Source: Planctomycetales bacterium ZRK34 (GTDB lineage: Bacteria > Planctomycetota > Phycisphaerae > Phycisphaerales > Zrk34). From it: a DNA stretch of 64,000 nucleotides. The stretch is from contig CP050848.1 in NCBI GenBank assembly GCA_014873095.1, forward strand, positions 248,001 to 312,000, given 5' to 3'. Positions 52,427-60,829 of the stretch are shown one piece after another. The position numbers were made by a program, and so were the translations under genes. The notes under the pieces are model-generated. The model had not been told where the DNA came from. It did no database searches and saw nothing but the letters and a program-made list of their open reading frames with translations. Each line of letters starts with the position of its first letter. Position 1 is the stretch's first letter.

Positions 52427-52452
52427 GCATAAAAACACCCCGATGGGTGCTG

Positions 52453-52475
52453 AAAATATTTTGTTGCATGATTTC
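52453..52475 (+). promoter_or_regulatory. Conserved upstream element of the second LamG gene
   Basis: The counterpart of 50423-50445, 143 bases before the ATG at 52596; only 2 differences in 23 bases. TCAGTTAAACTGA, an exact dyad-like sequence near 52482-52494, is present here but not in the first copy. Confidence 0.55.
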
Positions 52476-52595
52476 AGTGTGTTCAGTTAAACTGACGCTC
52501 TGTCGCAATGATGTACTGCGACAGAAAAAACACGTAATGCCGTCGGGTGTAGTTCGGCACTGGTGAATGAGGCAAGCTGGTTAAGGAGCGATCCG

Positions 52596-54446
52596 ATGAG
52601 ACGCAACGTACTGATCTGTGGTGCGGTAGCTGTTTTGAGCCTTGGGCTGAGTGTTCAGGTGCAGGCCGGCATCTACGACTCGGCTTGGGTCAACCGCCAG
52701 CGGCTTTCCGTGATCAACGCCGGCGGCGGGTCGACACTCACCGACGCGCCGGTCATGATTCGACTGACCAGCGACAACTTCGACTTCTCCGTCGGCAACG
52801 GCGACGGTTCCGACCTCCGCTTCAGCACCGCTGATGGCCTCTCCGCCCTGTCGTACGAAATCGAAAAGTGGGACGACGGCAACGAAGCCATCGTCTGGGT
52901 CAAAGCGCCCACCATCGACGCTGCTTCCAACAACGGTTACATCCGCATGTACTCCGGCAACGTCGCCGCCAGCGATGCGCAAAACGTCAACGATGTCTGG
53001 TCCAACGGCTACGCCGGCGTCTGGCACCTGAACAACACCGGCACCGGGGCCGTTGAAACCGACTCGACTTCCACCGGCATCACGGGCAACGTGACCGGGG
53101 CGGGCGTGACCAGCTCGACGGGCGTGATCGGTGACGGCCGCACATTTGACAGCTCCAGCGATCGCATCGAATTCAGCAACGCGGCACTCAATGGCGACCA
53201 GGACATCACCGTTGAGTTCTGGATGAAGGGCGACGCCGCCGCCCAGCCCAACACCTACACACGCCCCGTGTCCAAAAACCAGGGCGACCTGCAGCCCGGC
53301 TTCGAGTATCAGCGCAACAACAATACCGAGGACGCCGCACTGCGCATCGACTCGACCGGCACCAACAACCAGCTCAAAGGTATGCCCGCCCCCCTCTTCG
53401 ACGATCAGTGGCACTACGTCGCCACCGCCTTCGGCTTCAACACCGGCACCAACGTCGTCGATGGTTCCAGCAACACGTTTTCTTTCAACCGCGACGCCGG
53501 GGTGCTCGGCAATACCAATCCGCTGACGCTCGGCCGCAAAGCCACCGGAGGCAACCAGTTCGCCGGTCAGATGGATGAAGTGCGCTTCTCCAACGTCCAG
53601 CGCTCCGCCGACTGGCTCAACGCCCAGTACCGCTCGCAGTCGAATCAGTTGCTCAGCTACGCGGCCGTGGTCAATCCCAATGCCGCGTTCCATCTCTCAC
53701 ACGAGCAGACCGACGCAACGCTCGACGACACCGTCAACGGCTACGATGCGACCAACACCGGCGTCGATTTCATTGCCGCGCCGACTCCGGCCGCCAGCGG
53801 GTTCTACCTCGGCGACACCACGGGTTTTTACGTTCGCAACCAGAACGACCATCTCGATGTCAGCGACGCAGCCTACACCGGCGGCGACTTCACCCTCATC
53901 GCCCTGGTCAACCGCGACACCGCTGATCTGAACCAGGGTCACGCCACCATTTTCGCCACCGATCGATTCCGCTTTCAGTGGCGCATCAACCGCCCCGGCG
54001 GCGTGCCCGAACTCGGCTCGCAGCAGTTGAACCTCGATGTCAAAAGCGCCGGCGGTTCCACCACCAACGCCACCGGGCCGCAGGGCAACTTCCTCGCCGG
54101 CACGTGGTACTTCGTCGCCCTGCGTTACGATGCGTCGGAAAACCTGATCGAAGCCTTCCTCGAAGACAGCAACGGCGCGATCGTCAACCCTGAACTGTCG
54201 ATCAACCTCGGCTTCACCATCACCGATCTGTCCGGCATGCGCATCGGCGCCGACGGCCTGACCGGCATCGGCAGCTTCGACACCTGGTGGGGCCAGATCG
54301 ACAACACCCAACTCTACAACGCCGCCCTGTCCGACGGCGAACTGCAGTCGATCTTCACCAGCGTCGCCATCCCCGAGCCCGCCTCGCTGACCCTGCTCGG
54401 CGTCTGCCTCGCAGCCCTGACCACCAAACGCGCACGCCGACGCTGA
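52596..54446 (+). CDS. DUF2341/LamG-domain PEP-CTERM surface protein, copy 2
   Basis: The 616-residue paralog starts at ATG 52596, eight bases after AAGGAG. The signal peptide, DUF2341 segment and second LamG domain are almost identical to copy 1; the first LamG domain (about residues 185-335) is clearly different, as is a short stretch near 460. The end IPEPASLTLLGVCLAALTTKRARRR is the PEP-CTERM tail. A tandem duplication followed by divergence of the ligand-binding part, or exchange of that part, is the simplest reading. It may serve another ligand. Confidence 0.88.
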   Translation: MRRNVLICGAVAVLSLGLSVQVQAGIYDSAWVNRQRLSVINAGGGSTLTDAPVMIRLTSDNFDFSVGNGDGSDLRFSTADGLSALSYEIEKWDDGNEAIVWVKAPTIDAASNNGYIRMYSGNVAASDAQNVNDVWSNGYAGVWHLNNTGTGAVETDSTSTGITGNVTGAGVTSSTGVIGDGRTFDSSSDRIEFSNAALNGDQDITVEFWMKGDAAAQPNTYTRPVSKNQGDLQPGFEYQRNNNTEDAALRIDSTGTNNQLKGMPAPLFDDQWHYVATAFGFNTGTNVVDGSSNTFSFNRDAGVLGNTNPLTLGRKATGGNQFAGQMDEVRFSNVQRSADWLNAQYRSQSNQLLSYAAVVNPNAAFHLSHEQTDATLDDTVNGYDATNTGVDFIAAPTPAASGFYLGDTTGFYVRNQNDHLDVSDAAYTGGDFTLIALVNRDTADLNQGHATIFATDRFRFQWRINRPGGVPELGSQQLNLDVKSAGGSTTNATGPQGNFLAGTWYFVALRYDASENLIEAFLEDSNGAIVNPELSINLGFTITDLSGMRIGADGLTGIGSFDTWWGQIDNTQLYNAALSDGELQSIFTSVAIPEPASLTLLGVCLAALTTKRARRR

Positions 54447-54553
54447 CCGATCCGCCCGCCTGATTATTCACGCACGACACCTCGTCTGACCATTTCAACA
54501 CGACGGCGGGCCACCCCCCTCCTTCATCAAGCTTGTTGTATCAAACCCGTTAA

Positions 54554-54581
54554 ATTCTAATGTTATTAATAACATTAGAAT
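54554..54581. promoter_or_regulatory. Perfect 28-base palindrome, candidate operator or hairpin
   Basis: ATTCTAATGTTATT followed by its exact reverse complement (no spacer). AT-rich perfection in a GC-rich genome suggests protein binding or a strong hairpin. It is between the LamG gene (108 bases after its stop) and the TPR gene and has no T-run. Confidence 0.55.
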
Positions 54582-54735
54582 ATGGTATTTTCTCACAGCA
54601 ATGCGATCGATGTGAGTCGAATCGCGATCTTGCGTGTGTGATTTTTGAGGGTTTTACACACCGGCTCCATCGCTGTATCAGAGCGGAGGCCGTGAATGGT
54701 TAGCGGGTTGATACAGAGGCGAGTGCTTACGACGC

Positions 54736-54792
54736 TCACGATGCGGTTTGTGCGACGAAAAGGGATTGCTGGAGGCGGTCGAGCAACTGGGC
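54736..54792 (-). repeat. Degraded copy of the rnfD 3' end
   Basis: On the minus strand it reads LLDRLQQSLFVAQTAS and TGA, matching the end of RnfD at 55671 (LLDRLQQSPFVAQTAS). Similarity begins at the stop codon and extends about 60 bases with some six to eight differences. No rnf gene precedes it. Confidence 0.75.
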
Positions 54793-54799
54793 GTGCAGA

Positions 54800-55585
54800 T
54801 CACACTTCGCCGGCGGGGTCTACACGATCCAACTCCAAAAGCATCTCCTGGGCATAACTGTCGCTTGGATCCAGCTTCAATGCCTTGTATGCGAATGCTC
54901 GCGCGGCCGAATCATTCTCTAATTGGAAATGGCAATATGAAAGTCCGCCAAAAATTTCTAATGGATTGGCAGCTTCAATGCCCGAAGAACCCGGTGCAAG
55001 TTCCAGGGCAATCTCATACTCAGCGATCGCATCTTCATATTCTTCCAGCAGCGACAACACTCTGCCAAGTTCAACATGAAGTGCGGCGCATCGGGGTCGG
55101 ATCAGACTTGCCCGGGCATAGAATTCAAATGCTTTCTGTGGATCAACATCCTCCGCGTGATAACCCAGATGCCACAACGCTACCCAACTCCTGGGGTAAT
55201 CACGCAACACTTCCTTCAAAATTTCGATGGCTTCGGCCTGTTCCTCCTCGTCACCCTCGACAAGGTGTGTCGCCAGCACGATCCGATTCCGATCATTCGG
55301 GTTGCGCGTGACCGCAGTTCGCATGAGTTCCAGGCCGCGGTCGCGCTGTCCCATCTTACAACAAAGACTCCCTTGGATATGATAAAGCACGTCATCATCA
55401 ATCACCTGCTCAATGAGCGGGATGACCTGCTCGAGAATGTGAATGTCGCCGGCGCGCTCAGCTTCGATGGCCGCCTTGTAAAACGTCGCCCATCCCGGCT
55501 TCCTCTCGCTGGCTGCCTCTTTGCATAGCAAGGGATAAGCTCGTTCTGAATCACCATCTTCGTACAGACAAATGCCGCGTGGCAT
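54800..55585 (-). CDS. TPR-repeat protein of unknown function
   Basis: The 261-residue protein lacks a signal peptide. TPR-like units are seen: GWATFYKAAIEAERAGDIHIL, HIQGSLCCKMGQRDRGLELMRTAVTRNPNDRN, WVALWHLGYHAEDVDPQKAFEFYARASLIRPRC, VELGRVLSLLEEYEDAIAEYEIALELAPGSSG and SYCHFQLENDSAARAFAYKALKLDPSD. Its codon use is somewhat more AT-rich than that of rnfD. It lies between rnfD and a degraded copy of rnfD's 3' end and is thus likely an insertion. A scaffold role is plausible; no partner is known. Confidence 0.75.
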   Translation of the reverse strand: MPRGICLYEDGDSERAYPLLCKEAASERKPGWATFYKAAIEAERAGDIHILEQVIPLIEQVIDDDVLYHIQGSLCCKMGQRDRGLELMRTAVTRNPNDRNRIVLATHLVEGDEEEQAEAIEILKEVLRDYPRSWVALWHLGYHAEDVDPQKAFEFYARASLIRPRCAALHVELGRVLSLLEEYEDAIAEYEIALELAPGSSGIEAANPLEIFGGLSYCHFQLENDSAARAFAYKALKLDPSDSYAQEMLLELDRVDPAGEV

Positions 55586-55670
55586 ATGCGTCCCCCGTAT
55601 GGAGTGGGTGTCATATCTGACTGTTTAAACACCATCACAATTATCGAAGTCTGGTGATTCCCGCAACACT

Positions 55671-56873
55671 TCACGACGCGGTTTGCGCGACGAAGGGGGA
55701 TTGCTGGAGGCGGTCGAGCAGTGGGCAGAGCAGGCCGCCGAGGACCAGGGGGACGAAGGCCACGCCTTCGAGGGGGATGAACCATCGCACGGTCACGACG
55801 CCGGCGCCGATCAGCACGGCGTACCAGAACCGGCCGCGTGAGGTCCGCGGGGCGGTCAGCGGCATCATGATCAACACCACCAGCAGCAGCGGCGACGCCA
55901 GCAGCTGATAGCCCAGGTAGGCGATCGACACCATCCAGCCCACGTCGATCATGCCCTGCCACGACATGATGATGTGGCCCATCGTCATGTGTCCGTCCTG
56001 CGCGACCGGCAGCATCATCAACGTGACCATCGCCGCGCCGATCGCCGCCAGCGCAGACACCCATCGCCCGACCCGCCGATACATCAACCACAGCCCCAGC
56101 GCGATCAGCAACACCTGCGAAGTCGCCCCGACCGGCCCAGGCGTAGCGCCGATCATGACATCCTCGATGCGCTGCAGTTCACCACGGCGCAGCAGTTCGA
56201 TCAATCGTGATCGCAGGCGGAGAATGTCATGTTGCTGCTGGCGCATCTGTCGTTGCGGATCCTGCAGGCGGATCGCATCGTACTGCTCCGGCACCGTCAT
56301 GCTCATCCAGTTGGGCCCGACCGCCTTGCTGAACCGCCACACATCGCCTACCACCACGCGCGACGGCGCCAACACCGCGCCGACCTGCTGCTGCCCCACC
56401 AGCGGCAGTGACATCATCAGCACCAGGTAGGCCGCAGCCACCGGATGCACACGCACCCGATGCGTCGGCCCCGTGACATGGACCAGTACCCCGATCAGCG
56501 CCCCGGCGATCACCGCCAGCGATAGCTGCTGCATCAGCGGCATCACCAGCCCCATCAACAATCCCATGTTCAGCGCCTGCGACAACGACCCCTGCCACGC
56601 CCGCCCCCGAACCACGTGAATCGCCAGGGCCGTGAGCATGAACACAAGCAGCGACATCGCTGCCGTCAGACAGATCATGAATGCGGCGCGCCACCCGAAA
56701 AAGATCGTCGCCACCAGTCCCATGGACACGTAGATGCCCAGCCACAACCGATCGTATCGATACAGCGGAACCACCGGCCCGATCCACGGCGGGCCGGACA
56801 CAACCGCCGCCTTGGGCGCCGGCTTTGTCAATGCAGCGCCCCCCGCGGGTTTCTTTTTGACCGTGCGGCTCAT
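55671..56873 (-). CDS. rnfD: RnfD-like membrane subunit
   Basis: The 400-residue protein belongs to the NqrB/RnfD family: a cytoplasmic proline/alanine-rich N-terminus, then about eight to nine hydrophobic helices (LWLGIYVSMGLVATIFFGW, AAMSLLVFMLTALAIHVV, GLLMGLVMPLMQQLSLAVIAGALIGVL and others). MIGATPGPVGATSQVLLIALGLWLM is in the region of the covalent flavin-attachment threonine of RnfD. Rnf couples ferredoxin:NAD oxidoreduction to ion movement. The gene is preceded by rnfC with a four-base overlap. RnfG/E/A/B are not found next to it. Confidence 0.82.
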   Translation of the reverse strand: MSRTVKKKPAGGAALTKPAPKAAVVSGPPWIGPVVPLYRYDRLWLGIYVSMGLVATIFFGWRAAFMICLTAAMSLLVFMLTALAIHVVRGRAWQGSLSQALNMGLLMGLVMPLMQQLSLAVIAGALIGVLVHVTGPTHRVRVHPVAAAYLVLMMSLPLVGQQQVGAVLAPSRVVVGDVWRFSKAVGPNWMSMTVPEQYDAIRLQDPQRQMRQQQHDILRLRSRLIELLRRGELQRIEDVMIGATPGPVGATSQVLLIALGLWLMYRRVGRWVSALAAIGAAMVTLMMLPVAQDGHMTMGHIIMSWQGMIDVGWMVSIAYLGYQLLASPLLLVVLIMMPLTAPRTSRGRFWYAVLIGAGVVTVRWFIPLEGVAFVPLVLGGLLCPLLDRLQQSPFVAQTAS

Positions 56874-58144
56874 TCTCGCCCCCCCATCTCACGCTGCACG
56901 CGCGAGAACGTCTGCGTCAGCGGAATCGCCGACGGGCAAACATAACTGCACAAGCCGCAATCGATGCACCACGGCAACTGATCCCACAGCCAGGCGTCGT
57001 CGACGCGCCGCTCGGCCGCGCGCACCATCCGTACCGGGTCCAGCCGCGTCGGGCAGACATCCAGACACCACCCGCAGTTGATGCACGGCTCGACGGTTCT
57101 CGCCGGCGCTTCGCCCAACACCGTCACCAGCGATTGATCCACCGGCACGATCGCCGGGTCGCGGATCGGTCGGCCGGTCATCGGGTCGCCGGAAAGCACC
57201 CGCCCCGCGTCGATCATCGAGCTGGTCAGATCATCGGCGAGCGTGCTCAGCGGCGCCCCCGGCATGGCGTAATGACCGGTCAGCAGTTCCAGCCGATCCG
57301 GCCGCGCCAAAAACACCGGGCGCAGAAGGTCGAAGCGTCGCAGTGTGAACCACCGCCCGATGCGCACCGCCGTCCACGGGGTGATCATCATCACGCCCTG
57401 CTCGACGGGATTGTGCCCGTTGGGCAGATAGCGTGAGCCGCCGCGTGCGCTGCGCCCGCCGAAGGCGACCATCGTCGGATGGGCCGAGGGATAGCGATTG
57501 GCCTCGACCACCAGTTTCAACCGATACTTGCGGCAACTTGAACGCAGCCGACCGAGCATCGCCGGCACCCGCCCCGCGAGCATCACGACCTGCTTGACGT
57601 TGAGCATGTCCGCCAGAATCAGCGTGCCGAGCACCGCGTCGTCCGGAAAGCTCATCAGCAGGCTCGAACGATCCGGGTACGGCGGAAAGCGATCCAGACC
57701 CACGCAGACGAGCCGATCGACCGGGCGATTGCGCGCCGCATCAAGCTGACGAATCAGCCCGACACCGCCGTCGATCTCCGACCAGGGGCCGACCTGCCGA
57801 AGCACCGCGAACCAGTTTTCGAGTTTGCGTCCGCGCGGCGGGGTGACTTCCAGCGTCGTGACCACCGTCCCCGCCGGCGGCTCGATCATCACGCGATAGC
57901 CTTCATCACCCGACAGCGGCGTGACCGAACGCACCGTGCCGGTGATCGGGCTGACATGGCAGGCGTCGCTGGGACGAATCGGCTCGATGAGCATCTGCCC
58001 GCGCCGCACGGTCTGCCCGGTGATGACCTCCGGCCGCTGCGGGCAGAACACCTGCAACGGATGCGCCGGCAACTGCTCCGGCGGCGCCGGCAAACGCAAC
58101 GGTTGCCCCTGCAGAAAATCTAAACCACCAGGCAGTTTAGCCAC
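56870..58144 (-). CDS. rnfC: RnfC-like iron-sulfur subunit
   Basis: The 424-residue protein has an N-terminal barrel-sandwich (FCPQRPEVITGQTVRRGQMLIEP, SPITGTVRSV), a middle domain of the Nqo1/RnfC type (LVCVGLDRFPP, VMMITPWTAVRIGRW) and two [4Fe-4S] ligand sets: C354-x2-C-x2-C-x3-C364-P (CINCGWCLDVCP) and C393-x2-C-x2-C-x3-C403-P (CIDCGLCSYVCP). The NADH/FMN glycine loop is not clearly conserved. As in other Rnf systems it would hand electrons on to RnfD/G. It is upstream of rnfD and overlaps it by four bases. Confidence 0.85.
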   Translation of the reverse strand: MAKLPGGLDFLQGQPLRLPAPPEQLPAHPLQVFCPQRPEVITGQTVRRGQMLIEPIRPSDACHVSPITGTVRSVTPLSGDEGYRVMIEPPAGTVVTTLEVTPPRGRKLENWFAVLRQVGPWSEIDGGVGLIRQLDAARNRPVDRLVCVGLDRFPPYPDRSSLLMSFPDDAVLGTLILADMLNVKQVVMLAGRVPAMLGRLRSSCRKYRLKLVVEANRYPSAHPTMVAFGGRSARGGSRYLPNGHNPVEQGVMMITPWTAVRIGRWFTLRRFDLLRPVFLARPDRLELLTGHYAMPGAPLSTLADDLTSSMIDAGRVLSGDPMTGRPIRDPAIVPVDQSLVTVLGEAPARTVEPCINCGWCLDVCPTRLDPVRMVRAAERRVDDAWLWDQLPWCIDCGLCSYVCPSAIPLTQTFSRVQREMGGRE

Positions 58145-58299
58145 GCGTTATGCCCTGCTCATGTAAATCCATTGCAACGATCATACACCCGTACGACCTC
58201 TGACGTTTGTCTTGACTACGCACGTCCGCATGTTTCCTTATCGTCATCAGGCCCCGAACCCTCACAGATTGCCCTGCCGACATTTATCACGGCATTTAC

Positions 58300-58328
58300 T
58301 TGCAGATGCATTATGCGCAGTTTATACT
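58300..58328 (+). promoter_or_regulatory. Promoter for the candidate small RNA
   Basis: TTGCAG (58300-58305) and TATACT (58323-58328) are spaced by exactly 17 bases. The -10 fits the consensus well, the -35 only partly. Transcription would start near 58335. Confidence 0.5.
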
Positions 58329-58334
58329 TATTTC

Positions 58335-58411
58335 GCACGTGAAGTTTTACGTGCTTCAACATTGCCCCCGGAAGGGCTCGGTTCACGTTTCTGTGGGCCG
58401 GGCCTTTTTTT
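58335..58411 (+). ncRNA. Candidate small RNA with intrinsic terminator
   Basis: The span from the predicted start to the T-run is about 77 bases and holds no frame of note. It begins with the hairpin GCACGT...ACGTGC (58335-58354) and ends with the terminator at 58375-58411. The 3' part overlaps the end of the convergent alpha/beta-hydrolase gene. It is a candidate only; an alternative is a simple bidirectional 3'-end structure. Confidence 0.4.
58375..58411 (+). terminator. Plus-strand intrinsic terminator
   Basis: GGCTCGG and CCGGGCC (one G-U pair) form a stem with a 16-base loop, followed by seven T. It points in the plus direction and contains the stop codon of the minus-strand hydrolase. 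Confidence 0.65.
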
Positions 58412-59285
58412 CTGCCGTGACCTCACCGACAAACCGGCGCAAGGCCTGATCATACTCTTGCGGGTGGTCCGACGAAGCCTGCAAATGCCCCGCGCCTTCA
58501 AACTCGACAAACCGACCGCGCGGCGCCGCCTGCGCGATCCGTCGCGCCTCGTCGTGCGATGCGATGATGTCACCGGTGCCGTGCAGCACCAGCAGCGGTT
58601 GCTTCATCTGTGCGGCGCGCTCTGCGATCAATTCACCGGGCACGCGCGCCAGCCACGCCGCCGCCGGTGCGATCCCGCGCGCCGGTAGCGCGCTGGCTCG
58701 AAGTGTCGTCGCCAGCGCCTCGGTGAAGTTGCGATACGGCGAGTCGGCGATCACGGCGTCCACCACTTCGCCGCACTCGATCGCCGCGTCGATCCCGATC
58801 GCCGCGCCCATCGAATAGCCGAACAGCACCACCGCGCGATCCGGTTCACGTTGCTTCAACCACCGCGCCACGACCGCCGCATCGTCCGCTTCGCGCCGCC
58901 CTGCCGTGCAGCGCCGCTGAGCCGACTCGCCGTGGGCCCGCTGATCGTACAAAATGATTCGCCCCGCGATAGGCTTCAGCGTGTCGTACCAGGCCAGGGC
59001 GCCCAGCCGCGAGTCGCCCCAGCCGTGCAACACCACCACGCAAGGCCCTTCGGGGTCCGCCCCGCCCAGCGCCCACAATTCAAGCAGCTTTTTCGACGAA
59101 TCTTCAATCTTGCACACTTCGTAATCAGCCTGCACGTCTTCTGGGCCGGTTGGCATACCGTTTGCCACAGCCCATCCAGTGGTGCGACGCGGTGGGTGCG
59201 TCACAACGTGCGCCACAGAGGCCAGCAATAAAATGATCGCCATCCCCAGCCCCGTACCCAGTAGAATCAACAGGCCGTACCACAT
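58383..59285 (-). CDS. Membrane-anchored alpha/beta-hydrolase
   Basis: The 300-residue protein begins with a membrane anchor (MWYGLLILLGTGLGMAIILLLASVAHVV). VVVLHGWGDSRLGALAWY holds the oxyanion-hole motif, RIILYDQRAHGES follows, AVVLFGYSMGAAIGIDAA carries the nucleophile Ser, LLVLHGTGDIIASHDEAR the acid and EGAGHLQA the catalytic His. It resembles the BAAT/DUF1749-like serine hydrolases with unknown substrate. Its start is 65 bases from the divergent Anbu operon. Confidence 0.88.
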   Translation of the reverse strand: MWYGLLILLGTGLGMAIILLLASVAHVVTHPPRRTTGWAVANGMPTGPEDVQADYEVCKIEDSSKKLLELWALGGADPEGPCVVVLHGWGDSRLGALAWYDTLKPIAGRIILYDQRAHGESAQRRCTAGRREADDAAVVARWLKQREPDRAVVLFGYSMGAAIGIDAAIECGEVVDAVIADSPYRNFTEALATTLRASALPARGIAPAAAWLARVPGELIAERAAQMKQPLLVLHGTGDIIASHDEARRIAQAAPRGRFVEFEGAGHLQASSDHPQEYDQALRRFVGEVTAEKKARPTET

Positions 59286-59350
59286 GTCGGTACACGATAC
59301 CGGCTTGCTGGGTCCGTGACGAACTGCCCGTCCAAGCGAAGGTGAGGCAC

Positions 59351-60829
59351 ATGAGTTTCAACGACTATCAGACCGAGGGCTTCTACGACGAACTGTTTGA
59401 ATCGCCCGGCACGCCAAGGGGTTGCGCCGCGCCGCTCGTCAATCGCATCAACAGCCTCAGCTATGACGATCTGCTCCGCCGGCAGCAGTCCGCCGAATCG
59501 TCGCTCATGAATATGGGCATCACCTTCACCGTCTACGGACAGGAAGCCGGCACCGAGCGCATCTTTCCCTTCGACATCATCCCCCGTGTCGTGCCCGCTG
59601 CTGACTGGCAGCCGATCTCCGCCGGTCTCGCCCAGCGCATCACCGCCCTGAACCTCTTCATCGACGATCTCTACCACGATCAGAAGATCATCAACGACGG
59701 CGTCATCCCTGCCGACATGATCCATTCGGCCGTGACCTTCCGCCCTGAGTGCGTCGGACTCAACCCGCCGCGCGGCATATGGATCCACATCACCGGCTCC
59801 GACCTCGTCCGCGACACCGACGGCGCTTTCTACGTCCTCGAAGACAATCTCCGCTGCCCGTCCGGCGTCTCATACGTGTTGGAAAATCGCGAACTGCTCA
59901 AGCGCACCTATCCCGACATCTTCCAGCGCATGCATGTGCGGCCCGTATACGACTATCCCCATCGTCTGCTCGAAACGCTCTCTCGCCTCGCGCCCGACCA
60001 CGTGAGCAAACCCACCGTCGTCGTGCTCACGCCCGGCCCGTACAACTCGGCCTATTTCGAACACGCCTACCTCGCCCAGCAGATGGGCGTCGAGCTGGTT
60101 GAAAACCGCGACCTGGTTGTCATCGATGATTACGTGATGATGCGCACCACCAGCGGGTTTCAGCGCGTCGATGTGATCTACCGCCGCATCGACGACGACT
60201 TCATCGACCCGCTGGTGTTCCGCCCCGATTCGATGCTCGGCGTGCCCGGCATCATGCAGTGCTACCGCAAGGGTAATGTCGCCCTCGCCAACGCGCCCGG
60301 CACCGGCATCGCCGATGACAAGGCCGTCTACGCCTACGTGCCGCGCATCATCAAGTACTACCTCGACGAAGACCCGATTATTCACAACGTGCCGACGTTC
60401 ATCTGCGCCGAGAAGAAAGATCGCGATCACGTGCTGGCGAATCTCGACAAGCTTGTCGTCAAGGCTGTCGACCTGTCCGGCGGGTACGGCATGCTGATCG
60501 GCCCGCACTCGACGCAGCAAGAGCGCGATGAATTCGCCGCCGCCATTCAGGCCGAGCCCCGCAAGTACATCGCCCAGCCCACGCTCAGCCTCTCCCGCGC
60601 CCCGTGCATCGTCGATGGCACATTCGAAGGTCGCCATGTCGATCTGCGCCCCTTCGCGCTGTACGGCGAGAAGGTCGACGTGGTCCCCGGCGGACTCACC
60701 CGCGTGGCGTTGCGCAAGGGGTCGCTGGTGGTCAACTCCTCGCAGGGCGGCGGGTCCAAAGACACCTGGGTGCTCGCCGACGACAACCCGGACGCCACAT
60801 TGCCAGTCACGGAGGTGGCCCATGCTTAG
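59351..60829 (+). CDS. Circularly permuted type-2 ATP-grasp protein (Anbu operon)
   Basis: The 492-residue protein starts at the ATG preceded by GGTGAGG; the GTG at 59342 overlaps that site. The family blocks are present: [148 protein letters not shown] and [14 protein letters not shown]-grasp enzymes join carboxylate and amine groups; peptide-bond formation or tagging was proposed for this family. It overlaps the alpha-E gene by eight bases. Confidence 0.93.
   Translation: MSFNDYQTEGFYDELFESPGTPRGCAAPLVNRINSLSYDDLLRRQQSAESSLMNMGITFTVYGQEAGTERIFPFDIIPRVVPAADWQPISAGLAQRITALNLFIDDLYHDQKIINDGVIPADMIHSAVTFRPECVGLNPPRGIWIHITGSDLVRDTDGAFYVLEDNLRCPSGVSYVLENRELLKRTYPDIFQRMHVRPVYDYPHRLLETLSRLAPDHVSKPTVVVLTPGPYNSAYFEHAYLAQQMGVELVENRDLVVIDDYVMMRTTSGFQRVDVIYRRIDDDFIDPLVFRPDSMLGVPGIMQCYRKGNVALANAPGTGIADDKAVYAYVPRIIKYYLDEDPIIHNVPTFICAEKKDRDHVLANLDKLVVKAVDLSGGYGMLIGPHSTQQERDEFAAAIQAEPRKYIAQPTLSLSRAPCIVDGTFEGRHVDLRPFALYGEKVDVVPGGLTRVALRKGSLVVNSSQGGGSKDTWVLADDNPDATLPVTEVAHA

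Larger units (their letters stand above)
54447..54799. other. Intergenic region before the TPR gene
   Basis: No gene is seen. It holds the perfect palindrome at 54554-54581 and, at 54736-54792, a degraded copy of the rnfD 3' end. The part around 54520-54640 is AT-rich for this genome. Confidence 0.55.

Noticed and set aside
58335..58411. 4.5S/SRP RNA
   Set aside because: It contains CCGGAAGGG, which recalls the SRP tetraloop region, but the GGAAGCAGCC core and the pairing around it are missing.
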